This document shows, one piece after another, positions 35,053 through 48,674 of a stretch of 64,000 nucleotides of DNA. A model generated the notes under the pieces. The model had not been told where the DNA came from, did not search any database, and saw only the letters and a list, made by a program, of their open reading frames with translations. The first letter of the stretch is position 1, and every line of letters begins with the position of its first letter. The stretch spans positions 3,596,001-3,660,000 of the forward strand of contig NBAZ01000001.1 in assembly GCA_002794735.1 (NCBI GenBank). Direction: 5' to 3'. The position numbers and the translations under genes were made by a program. This DNA comes from Pyrrhoderma lamaoense. Its lineage: Eukaryota; Basidiomycota; Agaricomycetes; Hymenochaetales; Hymenochaetaceae.

Positions 35053-38000
35053 TCACGACACATATGACGGTGGAGATATACTATGATATGCGCCTTCTTC
35101 TCGCAATCTTTCGATTTCCATTCGTAAATTATCTACTTCTGCCCTTATACCTACATGCTCGTCGATACGATCGCTAGTGATTTGTTGAGTGTCTAAGAAT
35201 GGATTACTTCCTGGCGTTGATGCACCACTACTACTCGGGATATAATATGGTACGCCTTTACCAGTTCTCTGGGTCGGTGCAGAGCTCTCACTAGGATATG
35301 TTTCTGAGTAAGGGTATGGTATAGGAATTGTCTGCAAATGATTAGTATTATAGACTTGGCCCATATTTGTGGTGTTCAAGTCTATGGAGCCATCGAATGG
35401 AGAGGCTTGAACAGACAGACTTGTGGAATTAGGGGTTTCGGCGTGTTTATCATGCATCCCTAGTGTCATATTCTGCCTCCGGCGGCGATATATAAGGAAG
35501 AAAATGAGGGCAGAGATGAGAACCATGCCACCAATCAGGGATCCTACGATCACTCCTGTCATTTTATGCTTTTTTTCATTGCTAGGAACAGTGGATGATC
35601 CTGATATTGAGACATTCTTTACAGCACTAAAAAATTGAGACATTCTGACTTTAATGTAACAAGGACGGACATGACTCAAATTACTTACCTCAATGCCAAC
35701 GGTGCAAAAATGGCACCTTGTGCTGGACTATTTGATCCATCAACTTGAGATCCATTGATGGGATTATAGATAATGGGGAATTGTCTGGTCCCTAGATCTG
35801 CAGTTGCATAACTGTAAACTCGAGAGATCATCGCATTCTGTACAGCTAAATCTGTAGACGTGGAGGCTGCAAATAACATCCAATCTAACTCAGAAAAATC
35901 AGATACAAATAAGTTTCTGGATGTCGCGATACTAGCAGGATACGTCTACCTGATCTAGAAACATCGGATATCGAATCATCAACGGGTATTCCATATTTGT
36001 GCTCGCCTTGATGTGGAAGTGAGCTTAGTTATATACACATGTGATATTGATACTAACCGGTCTGAGAGTTATAATATGATGTTTGAAGATCGTATATCTA
36101 TTGCATGGATATGAGATGATGATCAGATTAGTATGAAACCATATAAGGACGAGTGAGACGAACCTCTGTTGCAACCATATTGAAATTTAATATCTTATCC
36201 GCATATAGATTATATATGAGACCAGATCCGGATTTTCCGCTCTCAAGAGCAAGACTACTGGATGTCTTTGCCAGTGTTTCCCAAACATCATAATACTGAT
36301 CAGCCTGGTCCTTCAAATTAGAGTATTAGAGATCGTCATTAGTCTTTCAATGAGACGCATACCTTGAACCTCGTACTATCATTACTATGACCAGTAATGG
36401 AGCTAATCTCAGACATCGCTCGTATGCCAATAATCCCTTTTAAGATTAGATTCGTCTGATTTGCACCCGTTATCCCATCCGAAGAAGATGTTATCCTATT
36501 AGAAATACTCAGTATACAGCTGACTCGTACGAGACATACTTACTGATCGGTAGAAGTCAATGTATTACTTATCAGATAATCTCCCCAGCTAGCAAAGAGA
36601 TCATACTATTCGTCGTGATCAGACTAGTTTTCAACAACAGGGATGGAACATCTCACATATTGGAATAAAAGACTGTTATCAGAAGATGTGAGCGCATGGA
36701 CCAAGCTCAGAATAATCATATTTGCAGATTCTATGGGGTCACAGCTTCAGAACATGATAATATTTCGGAGACGGGCAATAAACCTCACGTTCGATTCCTT
36801 GATTATGAACATCATTGTTTCCGGTTGCATTTGGGAAAGGGCCTCCTGACATAGTTCTGGGATCAGAGCTAGTTATCTATGAGATCAATGGGAAAACTGA
36901 CCAAGATCTTTTGCGGCATAGCTGTTTGTATATTGTGGATTCAGGTGGTATTCCAGAAGTGGATTCAACAGATATCCAAGAATATCTGGATTTAAATAGA
37001 CGTAGATGGGCATTGCAGCGTAGATGACATCTACAGCATTCACCCTAGAATTACCTGCTGAGTCCCATATCATTCGTATAAGTTTGAACCGAATAGTCTT
37101 ACTGAAAATGATCATTATCAGATCCTACGCCTCCCATATTCTTCATGAATGCTTTCACATCCGATATATTGAGATCATCCCTTTTTATTGTATACTCGAT
37201 TGCACTCATTGCCTGACGAGTGGTGAGGGATATGAGACCAGCATATTCCTCAGAGATGCTATTCGCATCAGCAAGTAATTTGTTATCGAATTCTATCGAA
37301 GCTGACAATGCATCATCAAAATGATCGAGAACATCTTGAATCTTGCCCATGGATAATATATCAGAATATTGATTTGAAGACAAAGGATAGAAAGCATACG
37401 ACGTCATGGATACTTGAGAAGTTTGCCCAATAGTATGCATTCCTCTCTTCCACTTGAGCATTCCCATTTGTGTATTGAATTACGGGATCGCGTACTACGC
37501 CTACAGCGAATACTACAGGTGGACTTTCGGTCCCAGGTTCGATGGACCCAATATCCACAGCGATACCGCTACTTTCGTACGGACTTAAGAAGCAGCAATT
37601 GAGCACCTAATAAACTCGACTCATACGGTGGAACTTACTTGTTTGCTGCATGGAAAGTAGCTTCTGAACGATTTTGCAATCCGGTTCCATTTACAAACGC
37701 AGAGCGGATATCATCCGAGGGACCTATTTCCCAGGTTAAGCCTGAATGCTTCCAAGCTGTTGTAGTGATGCAAAAAAGACAAAAGTAAGTTACAACTTAC
37801 TTGCTTAATGCAATAATATGAAACGCCATCTTGGGGTCTATCGAGTACCTCTTGGTATTTCCCCTGGCTGGTTGGCTGCATTTGAAGATATATGAAGTCG
37901 GAAGCATCTGTCATCGACCAGTTTGTCATGACACTGTCATCCCCCGTAATCCATTCTATATTACTTCATTGTAAGTAAAAATATTGGATCGGCAACTTCC

Positions 38001-38663
38001 AATATGATGTGCCATAAGGTAGTAGATACATTACTTCCAGTGATATCAGAATATATCTGAATTTCGTGTGCGCTATTATCATTAGGAGTGGCAGTGATGT
38101 ATAGATATGAAAATGGCATCGACAACCTTGTAAGATCGTTCACCTAAACGTTTTACAGGAACTATTAGCTAGTTTAAACCAGCATACTATTCGACTTACT
38201 TCTATAGGACTAAGGAAGGTCAAATTGGCATCAATGGGCCCGGCTTTAAATAAGATGGATGTACGTGTAGGAGTAAATGTAGCTTTTGTTACGTTTGCGT
38301 TCATTGGCAGAGACTTCTGACCAGCAGCAAGAGACCCAAGAAGGTGGTATGTCTGATTATTATCGACTTTAATTGTTGCATCCCACCCAACTGCCTACAG
38401 AGCAGATCATATTTGTTAGTTTATTAGAAATGAAAAGTGAGTTTAACACCGGTAAGCTGTAAACATATGAAGCTTACAATACCAGCATTCCACGTCGTAG
38501 ACAATATATAACCAGGTTGATTCCCTTGAGCTTCCCATAGGTTGACGTAGGGAGACTTAACAACTAATGGAAGAGCGGGAGGATTGAATGGGTCGTAGGA
38601 CCATTGAGATGATTGCGAAAAGACCAATGATATACAGAAAGACAAGAAAACTAAAATATGCAT
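35053..38663 (-). CDS. Membrane-anchored glutaminase A-like protein, array copy B, frame intact
   Basis: Signal peptide MHILVFLSFCISLVFSQ is followed by DPFNPPALPLVVKSPYVNLW. The ectodomain exons match copy A, often at near-identical DNA level, for example the exon around 37120-37330 (DDLNISDVKAFMKNMGGVGS). SDWMLFAAS is kept and the ectodomain ends SPAQGAIFAPLALR. The transmembrane helix (about 35559-35480) reads GGMVLISALIFFLIYRRRRQ. The tail has TIPIPYPYSETYP, the coiled coil LRMEIERLREE and the terminal SPPSYVS, with the stop at 35053. I found no frame break. Compared with copy A the signal peptide, first two exons and tail differ most, and the middle least. Confidence 0.85.
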
Positions 38664-40210
38664 TCGATGCCCAAGGGGTGGTCAAAGAGGTAAATACTCT
38701 TAGGACGTTGTCGATAGCTAAGATAAAAATTTTGACGAAGAGACATATACAGGGTATTGGGTTATGATATTCCCATATGGGCGCTTTCTAATGGCCAACG
38801 ATCAATGGAAGTCTGATTGGACATTTCAACTTGATCAATGCAAAAAATAGGTCGTCATGAGTTTACTAGACATCATGGTTTGAGCTATATATACTTTCAC
38901 TATGAGATATGAAACAATTACTCGAAATTATAATTCTCACTTAGACCGAAAAAAATGCTGGCGTAATTATAGAGGAAAAGTTATTGACAGTTGCAAATCG
39001 TCCCTGTACAACATTTTGTACACAACAAGCCTACTATCACCCGGGGCATATCGCTAACGGAGTATTGTTCCCGTGGTTATTATTGTGATGCAATGCGCCA
39101 GTCAATTTTTTGATTTCTTTGTGCAAACTTTTTTTTGCCAAAATAGGAATTTTGACTAACGGACACACAGCCTTGGTATAGCTGAGGACGGACTAACTGA
39201 TAACTGGCTGTGCGAGTACACCAGATGCTGTGCGGTAGGCTTTACTATGCGCACACGTGACGCTTCGTAAATCTCTGGTCTTCTTGACTTTCTCCGCTAC
39301 TTAAAATGAGGAATCATCTTAAAACTTATTTTCACACTCATCATACACCAGATAGCATGTAGAGTGACGCGGAACAGTTGCTTACCGAGAATATATATAT
39401 AAAACAACTTAAAGGGTTTAAATAGACGAACTTTGCACAATTCTTAGGATCCGGAGAAAAGCAAGAAACTCGAAGAAAGGATGAGATATATGACTAGTAC
39501 TAATCATGTATAAATCCCACAATATTCACTTACTGATTTCTTTGTCGGCATTGCAGTCCAGTTTTCTGTCACTGTTATTATTTGCTTATCGGACTGCTAG
39601 TACGCTTAACAGCCTCTCACTGTATGCTCCCTCTTGAAACTGCATGCAGGGCTTGATACAAAGGGGTATAGAATAAATATAAGTTGGTTTGATGAATAGA
39701 ATTTGCCATGTGTGCGTATTTCATCGAAGTAGTAACGGTAATATAACACTCAAATAAACCTTGGCCAACTTATCTTGTATTTATGCAATCATTTACTGAA
39801 ACTCCAAGGAGGCATAATTATCCCTTCCCCCCAGAGAGATGCAATTTTCGCACAGTGAGGCAAACATTGAATGAACGTAATAATCTAAAAGTAAGTGTAT
39901 CTGAGACCGCAATAATCCCGCGCTCCGGATTCTGAAACGTTTGTTACTACGGCTCGTAACTAAACGGAGATATAGTGTGATATAGTGTAAATACCAGATT
40001 ATATGAAGTACATGTACATGTACATCCTTCCTATACAGTGTAGCTGAATTATGTAGTAGATAACAAATAGACTAGATTACTTTTTTCATTCATCGCATGT
40101 TAACTAGATTAATTAATAGCTATTTCCTGTATGCATGGATAGATACACGGAAGAGCGATCATATGGTAGGAAAAACATAGATATATCTACAACCACATTT
40201 GGTAGATCAT
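38664..40210. other. Spacer upstream of copy B (type II spacer)
   Basis: This 1.55 kb region carries the promoter of copy B and the 3' flank of copy C. From about 39185 to 39600 it is homologous to the spacer upstream of copy C (about 44075-44400): shared blocks include cgccagatgctgtg-like, gaggaatcatc-like, cgaactttg, gcaagaaactcgaa and agtcagttttctgtcactg-like sequence. A TACATG/TACA alternating palindrome lies at 40009-40024. No gene is seen. Confidence 0.5.
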
Positions 40211-43200
40211 TTATGATACGTATGATGGTGGAGATGTACTCTGATATACATTCTCTTCTCGCAATCTTTCGACCTCCATTCGTAAATTATCTACTTCCGC
40301 CCTTAAACTCCCTTGCTCATTGGTACGATCGCCGGAGACTTGTTGATTGTCTAGATATGGATTACTTCCCAATCTTGATGCACTACTATTACTTGGGATA
40401 TAGTATGGAGCACTTTTGCCGCTTCTCTGAGCAGGGGTATAGCTCTCGCCGGAGTATGGCTCTAAATAAGGGTATGGTACAGGAGTTGCCTGCACATGAT
40501 TAGTAATATCAACTTGGCCCATATTCGTGGTGCTCGGATTAGAGGCAGGTATACCAAAAGTATGAGAGGAAAGACTGTTGGGCTCAGTGGATTCTCTGTG
40601 CTTATTATGTACTCCAAATAGTCTATTCTGATGCCGACGACGATATATGAGGATGAAAATGAGAATTGAGACGAGAACCATGCCACCAATTACGGCCCTA
40701 CAATCACTCCTGTCCTGTTTCGTTTCTTTTCGTTGTTAGTTCCCGGAGAAGTGGAGGGATTTGTTGTAGAAAGATTTTTAACAACACTGATAAAAAGTAA
40801 TCTCAGCTTAAGGGCTATAAAATGGGGTGTTAGAGTTAGTTACCTCAATGCCAATGGTGCAAAAATTGCTCCTTGTGCTGGACTATTAGTACCGCCAATT
40901 TGAGATCCATCAATTGGGTTATAGATAGAAGAAAAAGGCTTATCCCTAGACTCGCATTTGCATAATTGTAAACTTGAGAAATCATGGCATTCTGTATTCC
41001 TAAGTTTGTTGAAGTAGAGGCTGCGAATAACATCCAGTCTAATATAACAAATATTGATCAAACTCCTGTTTGTCGCAATACTAGTAAGATATGTTTACCT
41101 GATCTTGAGACATCGGAATTTGAATCATCAACAGGTACGCCATATTTGTGTTCGTCTGGATGGGGAAATGAGCTTAATTATGCCTGTATGTGAAATTTGT
41201 ACTAACTTGTCTGAGAGTTATAATATGACGTTTGAAGGTCATATATCTATCCGGATTTAATAACCAGAATCGTATTTGTAAGGAAAATATATAAAAACGA
41301 GTGTAGAGTAAATGAGTATACGAACCTCTGTTGCAACTATATTGAAACCTAATAACTTATCCGCATATAAATTATATATGAGACCAGATCCAGATTTTCC
41401 GCTTTCAAGAGCAATATTATCAGACGTCTTCGCTAGCGTCTCCCAGACATCATAGTATTGATCCGACTGTGCCTTCAAACTAGAGTATTAAAAATTGATA
41501 ATATTCTTCCAAGGATATTCACACCTTGAACCTCGTACTATCATTACTATGACCAGTAATGGAGCTAATCTCAGACATCGCTCGTATGCCAATAATCCCT
41601 TTTAGGATTAGATTCGTCTGATTTGCACCCGTTATCCCATCCGAAGAAGATGTTATCCTATTAGAAATACTCAGTATACAGCTGATTCGTATGAGATATA
41701 CTTACTGGTCGGTAGAAGCCAATGTATTGTTTATCAGATAACCTCCCCAGCTAGCAAAGAGATCATACTGCTCGTCGTGATCAGACTAGTTTTCAACAAC
41801 AGGGATGAAACATCTTACATATTGGAATAAAAGACTGTCATCCGAAGATGTGAGCGCATGGACCAAGCTCAGAATAATCATATTTGCAGATTCTAGGATA
41901 TCATAATTTGAGATTTTGATAATATTTCGAAGACGAGCAATAAACCTCACGTTCAATTCCTTGATTATGAACATCATTGTTTCCAGTTGCATTTGGGAAA
42001 GGGCCTCCTGATATAGTTCGAAGGGATCAGAGCTAGTTATCAATGAGATCAATGGGAAAACTGACCAAGATCTTTTGCGGCATAGTTGTTTGTATATTGT
42101 GGATTCAAGTGGTATTCCAGAAGTGGATTCAACAGATATCCAATAATATTTGGATTTAAATAGACGTAGATGGGCATTGCAGCGTAAATGACATCTACAG
42201 CATTCACCCTAGAAGTATCTGCTGAGTCTCATATCACTTGCATTAGCATGAACCGAGTAGGCTCACTGGAATTGTTCATTATCAGATCCTACGCCTCCCA
42301 TATTCTTCATGAATGCTTTCACATCCGATATATTGAGATCATCCCTTTTTATTGTATACTCGATTGCACTCATTGCCTGACGAGTGGTGAGGGATATGAG
42401 ACCAGCATATTCCTCAGAGATGCTATTCGCATCAGCAAGTAATTTGTTATCGAATTCTATCGAAGCTGACAATGCATCATCAAAGTGATCGAGAACATCT
42501 TGAATCTTGCCCATGGATAATATATCAGAATATTGATTTGAAGACAAAGGATAGAAAGCATACGACGTCATGGATACTTGAGAAGTTTGCCCAATAGTAT
42601 GCATTCCTCTCTTCCACCTGTGCATTCCCATTTGTGTATTGAATTACGGGATCGCGTACTACGCCTACAGCGAATACTACAGGTGTACTCTCGCTCCCAG
42701 GTTCGATGGACCCAATATCTACAGCAATGCCGTTACCTTCATGCGGGCTTATAGATTGGTAAGTGATCTCTTGAGAATATAAGATTATGTTTCAAAACGT
42801 ACCTGTTACTTACATGAAAAGTTGCTTCTGCACGATTTTGCAATCCGGTTCCATTTACAAACGCAGAGCGTATATCATCTTTAGGACCTATCTCCCAAGA
42901 TAAACCTGAGTGCTTCCAAGTCATTGTAGTAGTCTAAAGAAGATTTTGTGAGACCATGGCTTACTTGTTTAATACAATAATAGGAAACGCCGTCTTGAGG
43001 TCGATCAAGAAACTCATGGAACTTCTGTTGAGTAATTGGCTGCATCTGAAGATATATGAAACTGGAAGAGTCCGTCATTGACCAGTTTGCTACAAGATTG
43101 GTATTTCCTGTACTCCATTCTGAAAGTGCGTCACTTGTTAGATACCTTGATATAGCAGCTTACGATATAATAGGCCACGAAGTAAGCGCATTACCTTCAG

Positions 43201-43850
43201 TGATGTCTGAGTATATCTGGACATCATGTGCACTGTTATCATTAGGAGTAAAGGAGAAGTATAGGTATGAAAACGGCATCGACAACCTTGTGAGATCGCC
43301 CGCCTATATGTTTTAGGAAAAATCAAATCAGCTTGCACTCAGTATCTTTCAATTTGCTTCAGCATTTCACTCACTTCTATGGGACTAAGGAAAGTCATAT
43401 TGACGTCTACGGGACCGGCCTTTAAAAGAATGGATGTACGAGTAGGGGTAAATATGACTTTTGTTTGGTTTGCATTCGCCGCCCGCGAAATTTGACCAGG
43501 ATCGGGAGCTCCAAGAAGATGATATGATTGATTATTATCGACTCTGATCTCTGCATCCCAACCAATTGGCTATAAAACAGATATTCAGAAAATTTGGTCC
43601 GAGGCGAATCGAGACAATAATGAAGGATGGAAGGTCTCTTATAAGATAGGAAACATACAACACTGGCATTCCATGAAAAGGGCAATCTCTCATTCACTGA
43701 GCTAGGCTGGCCTCCTTGAGCTTCCCAGACATTGATATAAGGGGATTTTACGGCTAATGGAAGAGAAGGTGGATTAAAAGGATCATTGGACCATTCAAGT
43801 TGAGAAGAGACAAATGGGATACAGAAAGACAAGATGACTGAAAGACGCAT
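40211..43850 (-). CDS. Membrane-anchored glutaminase A-like protein, array copy C, with frame breaks near the 3' end
   Basis: I place the start at 43850 (MRLSVILSFCIPFVSSQ, a signal peptide) rather than at an upstream in-frame Met, because this matches the other copies. DPFNPPSLPLAVKSPYINVW and SRAANANQTKVIFTPTRTS follow, and the ectodomain keeps every family segment, including SDWM. One base seems missing near 40945, within YANASLG before the IYNPIDGSQ segment, and another near 40697, inside the start of the transmembrane region (TGVIVGP, then GGMVLVSILIFILIYRRR). The tail keeps TPVPYPYLEPY, the coiled coil and SPPSYVS. One intron (about 41894-41950) differs strongly from the matching intron in copies A, B and D although the flanking exons are alike. 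Confidence 0.8.
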
Positions 43851-45004
43851 CTGAGTAGCAAGTGGAAGTGAGGGCTGAAAGAAGATGTTGAATACAGAAA
43901 TATCTAGCCCGCTCATCATTTTGTTGTCATCTGTTGAATGTGCTGGCCTGTACCTGTGGGAAAGGCATTATTTTATGGTTACAGCTACCAAAAGCATATA
44001 TATGTATTACATATTTGTCATAGATCCCTGACAAGATAATTGTTAGCTAGTGTGATGGTGCTAACTGGGAATCTTGACAAATGAACATACGCCAGATGCT
44101 GTGTATTGATATTTATGGTGTGGGCGCATGTTGACCTATCTAAGCGCTGCCATGAATGAGAAATCACCATATATTTCTACATTCATTGTATATCGGAGCT
44201 TTGGAGTCTAGTACGTAGGCCGATGCAGAGTAGCTACTCATCAATGTTATTGTGCAAATGAGGGAGCTTAGACGATCGAACTTTGGGGGAAAGCGAGAAA
44301 CTTGAAAATAAGATGACAAACCTAGTGTTAACTATAACCATTGATATTCCTTATTGATCTCTTTACGCACTTTATTAGTTTCAGTCACTATCATACCGCT
44401 TGAATATGAGATAATCACCGGTGAGAAATCGCCAAAAAATACATAATTTATGTAGAAACTTAATGTGAAACGTGACTAAGTATATCGAAGGATGCCAGGG
44501 ATCCATACAATCGACAATAACAAAAGAAAAGAAATTCAATTGATAGGCATTTCCAAATCAGCTTCGTAGATCTTGTATCTGGTGTCTTTTGGTACCTGAC
44601 ATCAAACTTTTGACAAGTAATGCTTGCTCGTAAGAGGAAAACATACTCGACAGATAGTTTGTATGGGAATACTATCTAGTTAGGTGCTTTGAATTATTAT
44701 GATTTATTCACAGTCTTAATCTTATCTGTTCAAACAAGCAATTCCGTGAAGTCTTGTCAAGTTTGCTTCGATTTCAAATTTCCAGTAATTGAATACCTTC
44801 GTTTTTGTGAGAAGGAATATAGGCAATGGTACCTATTAGTTATGTAACAAATGAACTAGATCACATTTCGTTCAATTCACAGACTTAATAGACTCTTTAA
44901 TAACGATTCCTTCTCTATATAGACACACAAACTGTTATGAAATTGTATTCATGACTTCTCCGCCATATAATTTTAAAAAAATATTCCATCTACATATATA
45001 GCAC
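43851..45004. other. Spacer upstream of copy C (type II spacer)
   Basis: This 1.15 kb region is the promoter of copy C and the 3' flank of copy D. The segment 44075-44400 matches the spacer upstream of copy B. The part near 44775-44880 (cagtaattgaataccttcg, then aatgaactagatcac) resembles the 3' flank of copy B near 34875-34945. No gene is seen. Confidence 0.45.
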
Positions 45005-48000
45005 TCATGATACATATGACGGTGGAGATGCACTATGATACACATTCTCTTCTCGCAGTCTCTCAATTTCCATTCGTAAGTTATCTATTTCTGCCTTAAA
45101 TTCCCGTGTTCGTCGATACGATCGCTAGTGACTTGTTGACTGTCCAATAACGGACTACTCCCGGCCCTGACGCACGACCAGTACTCGGGATTTGATTCGA
45201 GACGCCTTTGCCGTCTCTCTGGACAGGAACATAGTTTTCTCCGGATGTCTCTCTGAATAACGGTATGGTATAGGAACTGTTTGCATACAGTTATTAGCAT
45301 TATAAATTTGTCCTATATTCGTGGTGCCCGAGCTAGTAAAGTCAGGTCCTCGTAAAGTCTGAGCGGAAATTCTTGGGAGATAAATAGATGCGGCTTGGTT
45401 ATTATATACTCCTTGTGATTGATTCCGTCGCCGACGACGGTAAAGAAGGATGACGATGAGTGAAGAGAAAAGAGCAATGCCACCAGCTAGGGACCCTACG
45501 ATTACTCCAGTCATGCTCCGCTTCTTCTTCTTATTAGTTCCCGGAGCAATAGTGGGTTCGGGTGTTGATAAATTCTTAATAATGCTGCAAAGCAAGTTCT
45601 CTTAGTTAAAGTGCTAAATGAACGGGTATGTTTCAAGTTATCTACCTCAATGCCAATGGTGCAAAAATAGCCCCTTGTGCTGGACTATTAGTACCGCTAA
45701 TTTGAGACCCATTAATAGGGTTATAGATGATAGGAAATGTTCTACTATCTCTACCCGCACTTGCATAAGTGAGAACTCGAGAAATCATCGCATTCCGAAC
45801 TGTTAAATCCGTCGACGTGGAGGCTGCAAATAGCATCCAATCTAATTTAGAGAACACACGTATAAATCAATATTCTATGTATCTTTGTACTAACAAATTA
45901 TGTTACCTGATCTAGAAACCTCAGATATAGAATCATCAATGGGAACTCCGTATATGATTTCGGCTTCATGTGGAAATCAGCTCAAATATGTTGATATGTG
46001 AAATATATACAAACATATCTGATAATTATAATATGACGTTTGAAGGTCATAAATCTATTCGGTATTCATGACAGGTATCTCTTTAGCAAGAAAGTATATG
46101 GAAAAGATTGTACGGAGAAGGGGAAGGAAGGACGAACTTCAGCCGCAACCATATTGAAACCTAAAATCTTATCCGCATAAAGGTTGTAAATGAGTCCAGA
46201 TCCGGATTTTCCGCTCTCAAGAGCAAGACTATTGGACGTTTTTGCCAGTGTCTCCCAAACATCATAATACTGATCAGCCTGGTCCTTCAAATTAGAGTAT
46301 TAGAGATCGTCATTAGTCTTTCAATGAGAACCATACCTTGAACCTCGTACTATCATTATTATGACCAGTAATGGAGCTAATCTCAGACATTGCTCGTATG
46401 CCGATAATTCCCTTTAAGATAAGATTCGTCTGATTTGCACCCGTTATCCCATCCGAAGAAGATGTTATCCTACGAGAAATACTCAGAATATAGCTGATTC
46501 GCATGAGATATACTTACTGATCGGTAGAAGTCAATGTATTGTTTATCAGATAATCTCCCCAGCCAGCAAAGAGATCATACTACTCATCGTGATCAGACAG
46601 TTTTCAACAACAGGGATGAAACGTCTTACATATTGGAATAAAAGACTGTTATCCGAAGATGTGAGCGCATGGACCAAGCTCAGAATAATCATATTTGCAG
46701 ATTCTATGGGGTCACAGCTTCAGAACATGATAATATCTCGGAGACGGGCAATAAACCTCACGTTCGATTCCTTGATTATGAACATCATTGTTTCCGGTTG
46801 CATTTGGATAAGGGCCTCCTGATATAGATCGAAGGATCAGAGCTAGTCATCCATGAGATCAACGTGAAAACTGACCAAGATCCTTTGCGGCATAGCTGTT
46901 TATATATTGTGGATTCAAGTGGTATTCCAGAAGTGGATTCAACAGATATCCAAGAATATCTGGATTTAGATAGACGTAGATGGGCATTGCAGCGTAAATG
47001 ACATCTACAGCATTCACCCTAGAAGTACCTGGTGAATCCTCTATCATTCGTGAAAGTATGAACCGAATAATTTTACTGAAGTTGTTCATTATCAGATCCT
47101 ACGCCTCCCATATTCTTCATGAATGCTTTCACATCCGATATATTGAGATCATCTCTTTTTATTGTATACTCGATTGCACTCATTGCCTGACGAGTGGTGA
47201 GGGATATGAGACCAGCATATTCCTCAGAGATGCTATTCGCATCAGCAAGTAATTTGTTATCGAATTCTATCGAAGCTGACAATGCATCATCAAAGTGATC
47301 GAGAACATCTTGAATCTTGCCCATGGATAATATATCAGAATATTGTTTTGAAGACAAAGGATAGAAAGCATACGACGTCATGGATACTTGAGAAGTTTGC
47401 CCAATAGTATGCATTCCTCTCTTCCACTTGAGCATTCCCGTTTGTGTATTGAATCACGGGATCGCGTACTACACCTACTGCGAATACTATAGGCGTACTC
47501 TCGATCCCAGGTTCGATGGTTCCAATATCCACAGAGATACTACTTACCTCAAATGGACTGATAAAATATCTACTGAGATCCTAGGAGTATCAACTCATGA
47601 AGTGGAACTCACTTATCAGCCGGGTAGAAAGCAGCTTCTGATTGATTTTGCAATACGTAACCACTTCCGAACGCAGAGCGGACATTATCTGCGGCACCTA
47701 TCTCCCAGGTTAAGCCTGAGTGCTTCCAAGCTGTTGTAGTAGTCTAAAGATGATATTGTACTATAACGAGTTACCTGCTTTATGCAGTGATAGGCAACAC
47801 CATCTTGGGGTCTATCAAGTACCTCTTGATATTTCCTTCAGATCTCAGCTGCATTTGGAGATATATGAAGTCTGAAGCATCCGTCATCGACCAATCTGTC
47901 ATGAGACTAGTATCTCCTGTGATCCATTCTGAAATGGTCGTTTGTAAGTATCAAATCGCTTTAGCAGTCTCCAAGGTATATCGCTAAAATGAAAATGCAT

Positions 48001-48674
48001 TACCTCCAGTGATGTCTGAGTATATCTGGACATCATGTGCACTGTTATCATTAGGAGTAACGGAGAAGTATAAGTATGAAAACGGCATCGACAACCTTGT
48101 GAGATCGCCCGCCTACATGTTTCAGGAACCATCAAGTCAGCTTGCACTCAGTATCTTTCAATTTACTTCAGCATTTCACTCACTTCTATGGGACTAAGGA
48201 AAGTCATATTAACGTCGACGGGACCGGCCTTTAGAAGGATGGATGTACGAGTAGGGGTAAATATGACTTTTGTCTGGTTTGCATTCGGTGGTGGAGTAGC
48301 CTGACTGCTGCCGATGAGGCCGAGAAGGTGATATGTTTGATTGTTGTCAATTCTGATATCCGCATCCCAACCAACGGCCTAAGTATTGGTATTTTTTAAT
48401 ATCGAAGATAGCAAGATACGCATTAATTCATAGAAATCCATGTACACGCCATCTGTTATAAGTTAGGGAGGGGACTTACAGCACCTGTATTCCATGACGA
48501 GGAAAGCATCTCATTCACCTGAGTGTTTCGACTTCCCTGAGGATCCCAGACATTAACATAGGGGGACTTTACAGCTAATGGAAGAGAAGGTGGATTGAAC
48601 GGGTCATACGCCCACTGAGGTGATTGAGAAGCAACAAATGGAGTATGGAAAAATAGGAGGAGTAAGGGATGCAT
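45005..48674 (-). CDS. Membrane-anchored glutaminase A-like protein, array copy D, cytosolic tail broken
   Basis: The signal peptide MHPLLLLFFHTPFVASQ leads into DPFNPPSLPLAVKSPYVNVW. The ectodomain follows the family order with no break that I can find, and SDWM is kept. The transmembrane helix (GGIALFSSLIVILLYRRRRR) is also in frame. In the last exon three one-base losses occur within about 150 bases, near 45230, 45170 and 45090, so the direct reading ends early, after RVLVVRQGRE. Across those breaks the remaining pieces still match the family: VPIPYRYSERHPE, SQQVTSDRIDEHGNL, EIDNLRMEIERLREE and a terminal SPPSYVS with a stop at 45005-45007. If the breaks are real, this copy has a shortened tail without PPxY. 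Confidence 0.8.

Noticed and set aside
40009..40024. TACATGTACATGTACA alternating palindrome
   Set aside because: It is a short microsatellite-like tract found once, with no counterpart in the other spacers.
31711..47252. Repeated plus-strand open frames (for example 31711-31917, 32094-32348 and their equivalents in B, C and D) that look like a conserved family
   Set aside because: They are antisense to near-identical exons of the GtaA-like genes, so their conservation is that of the sense strand.
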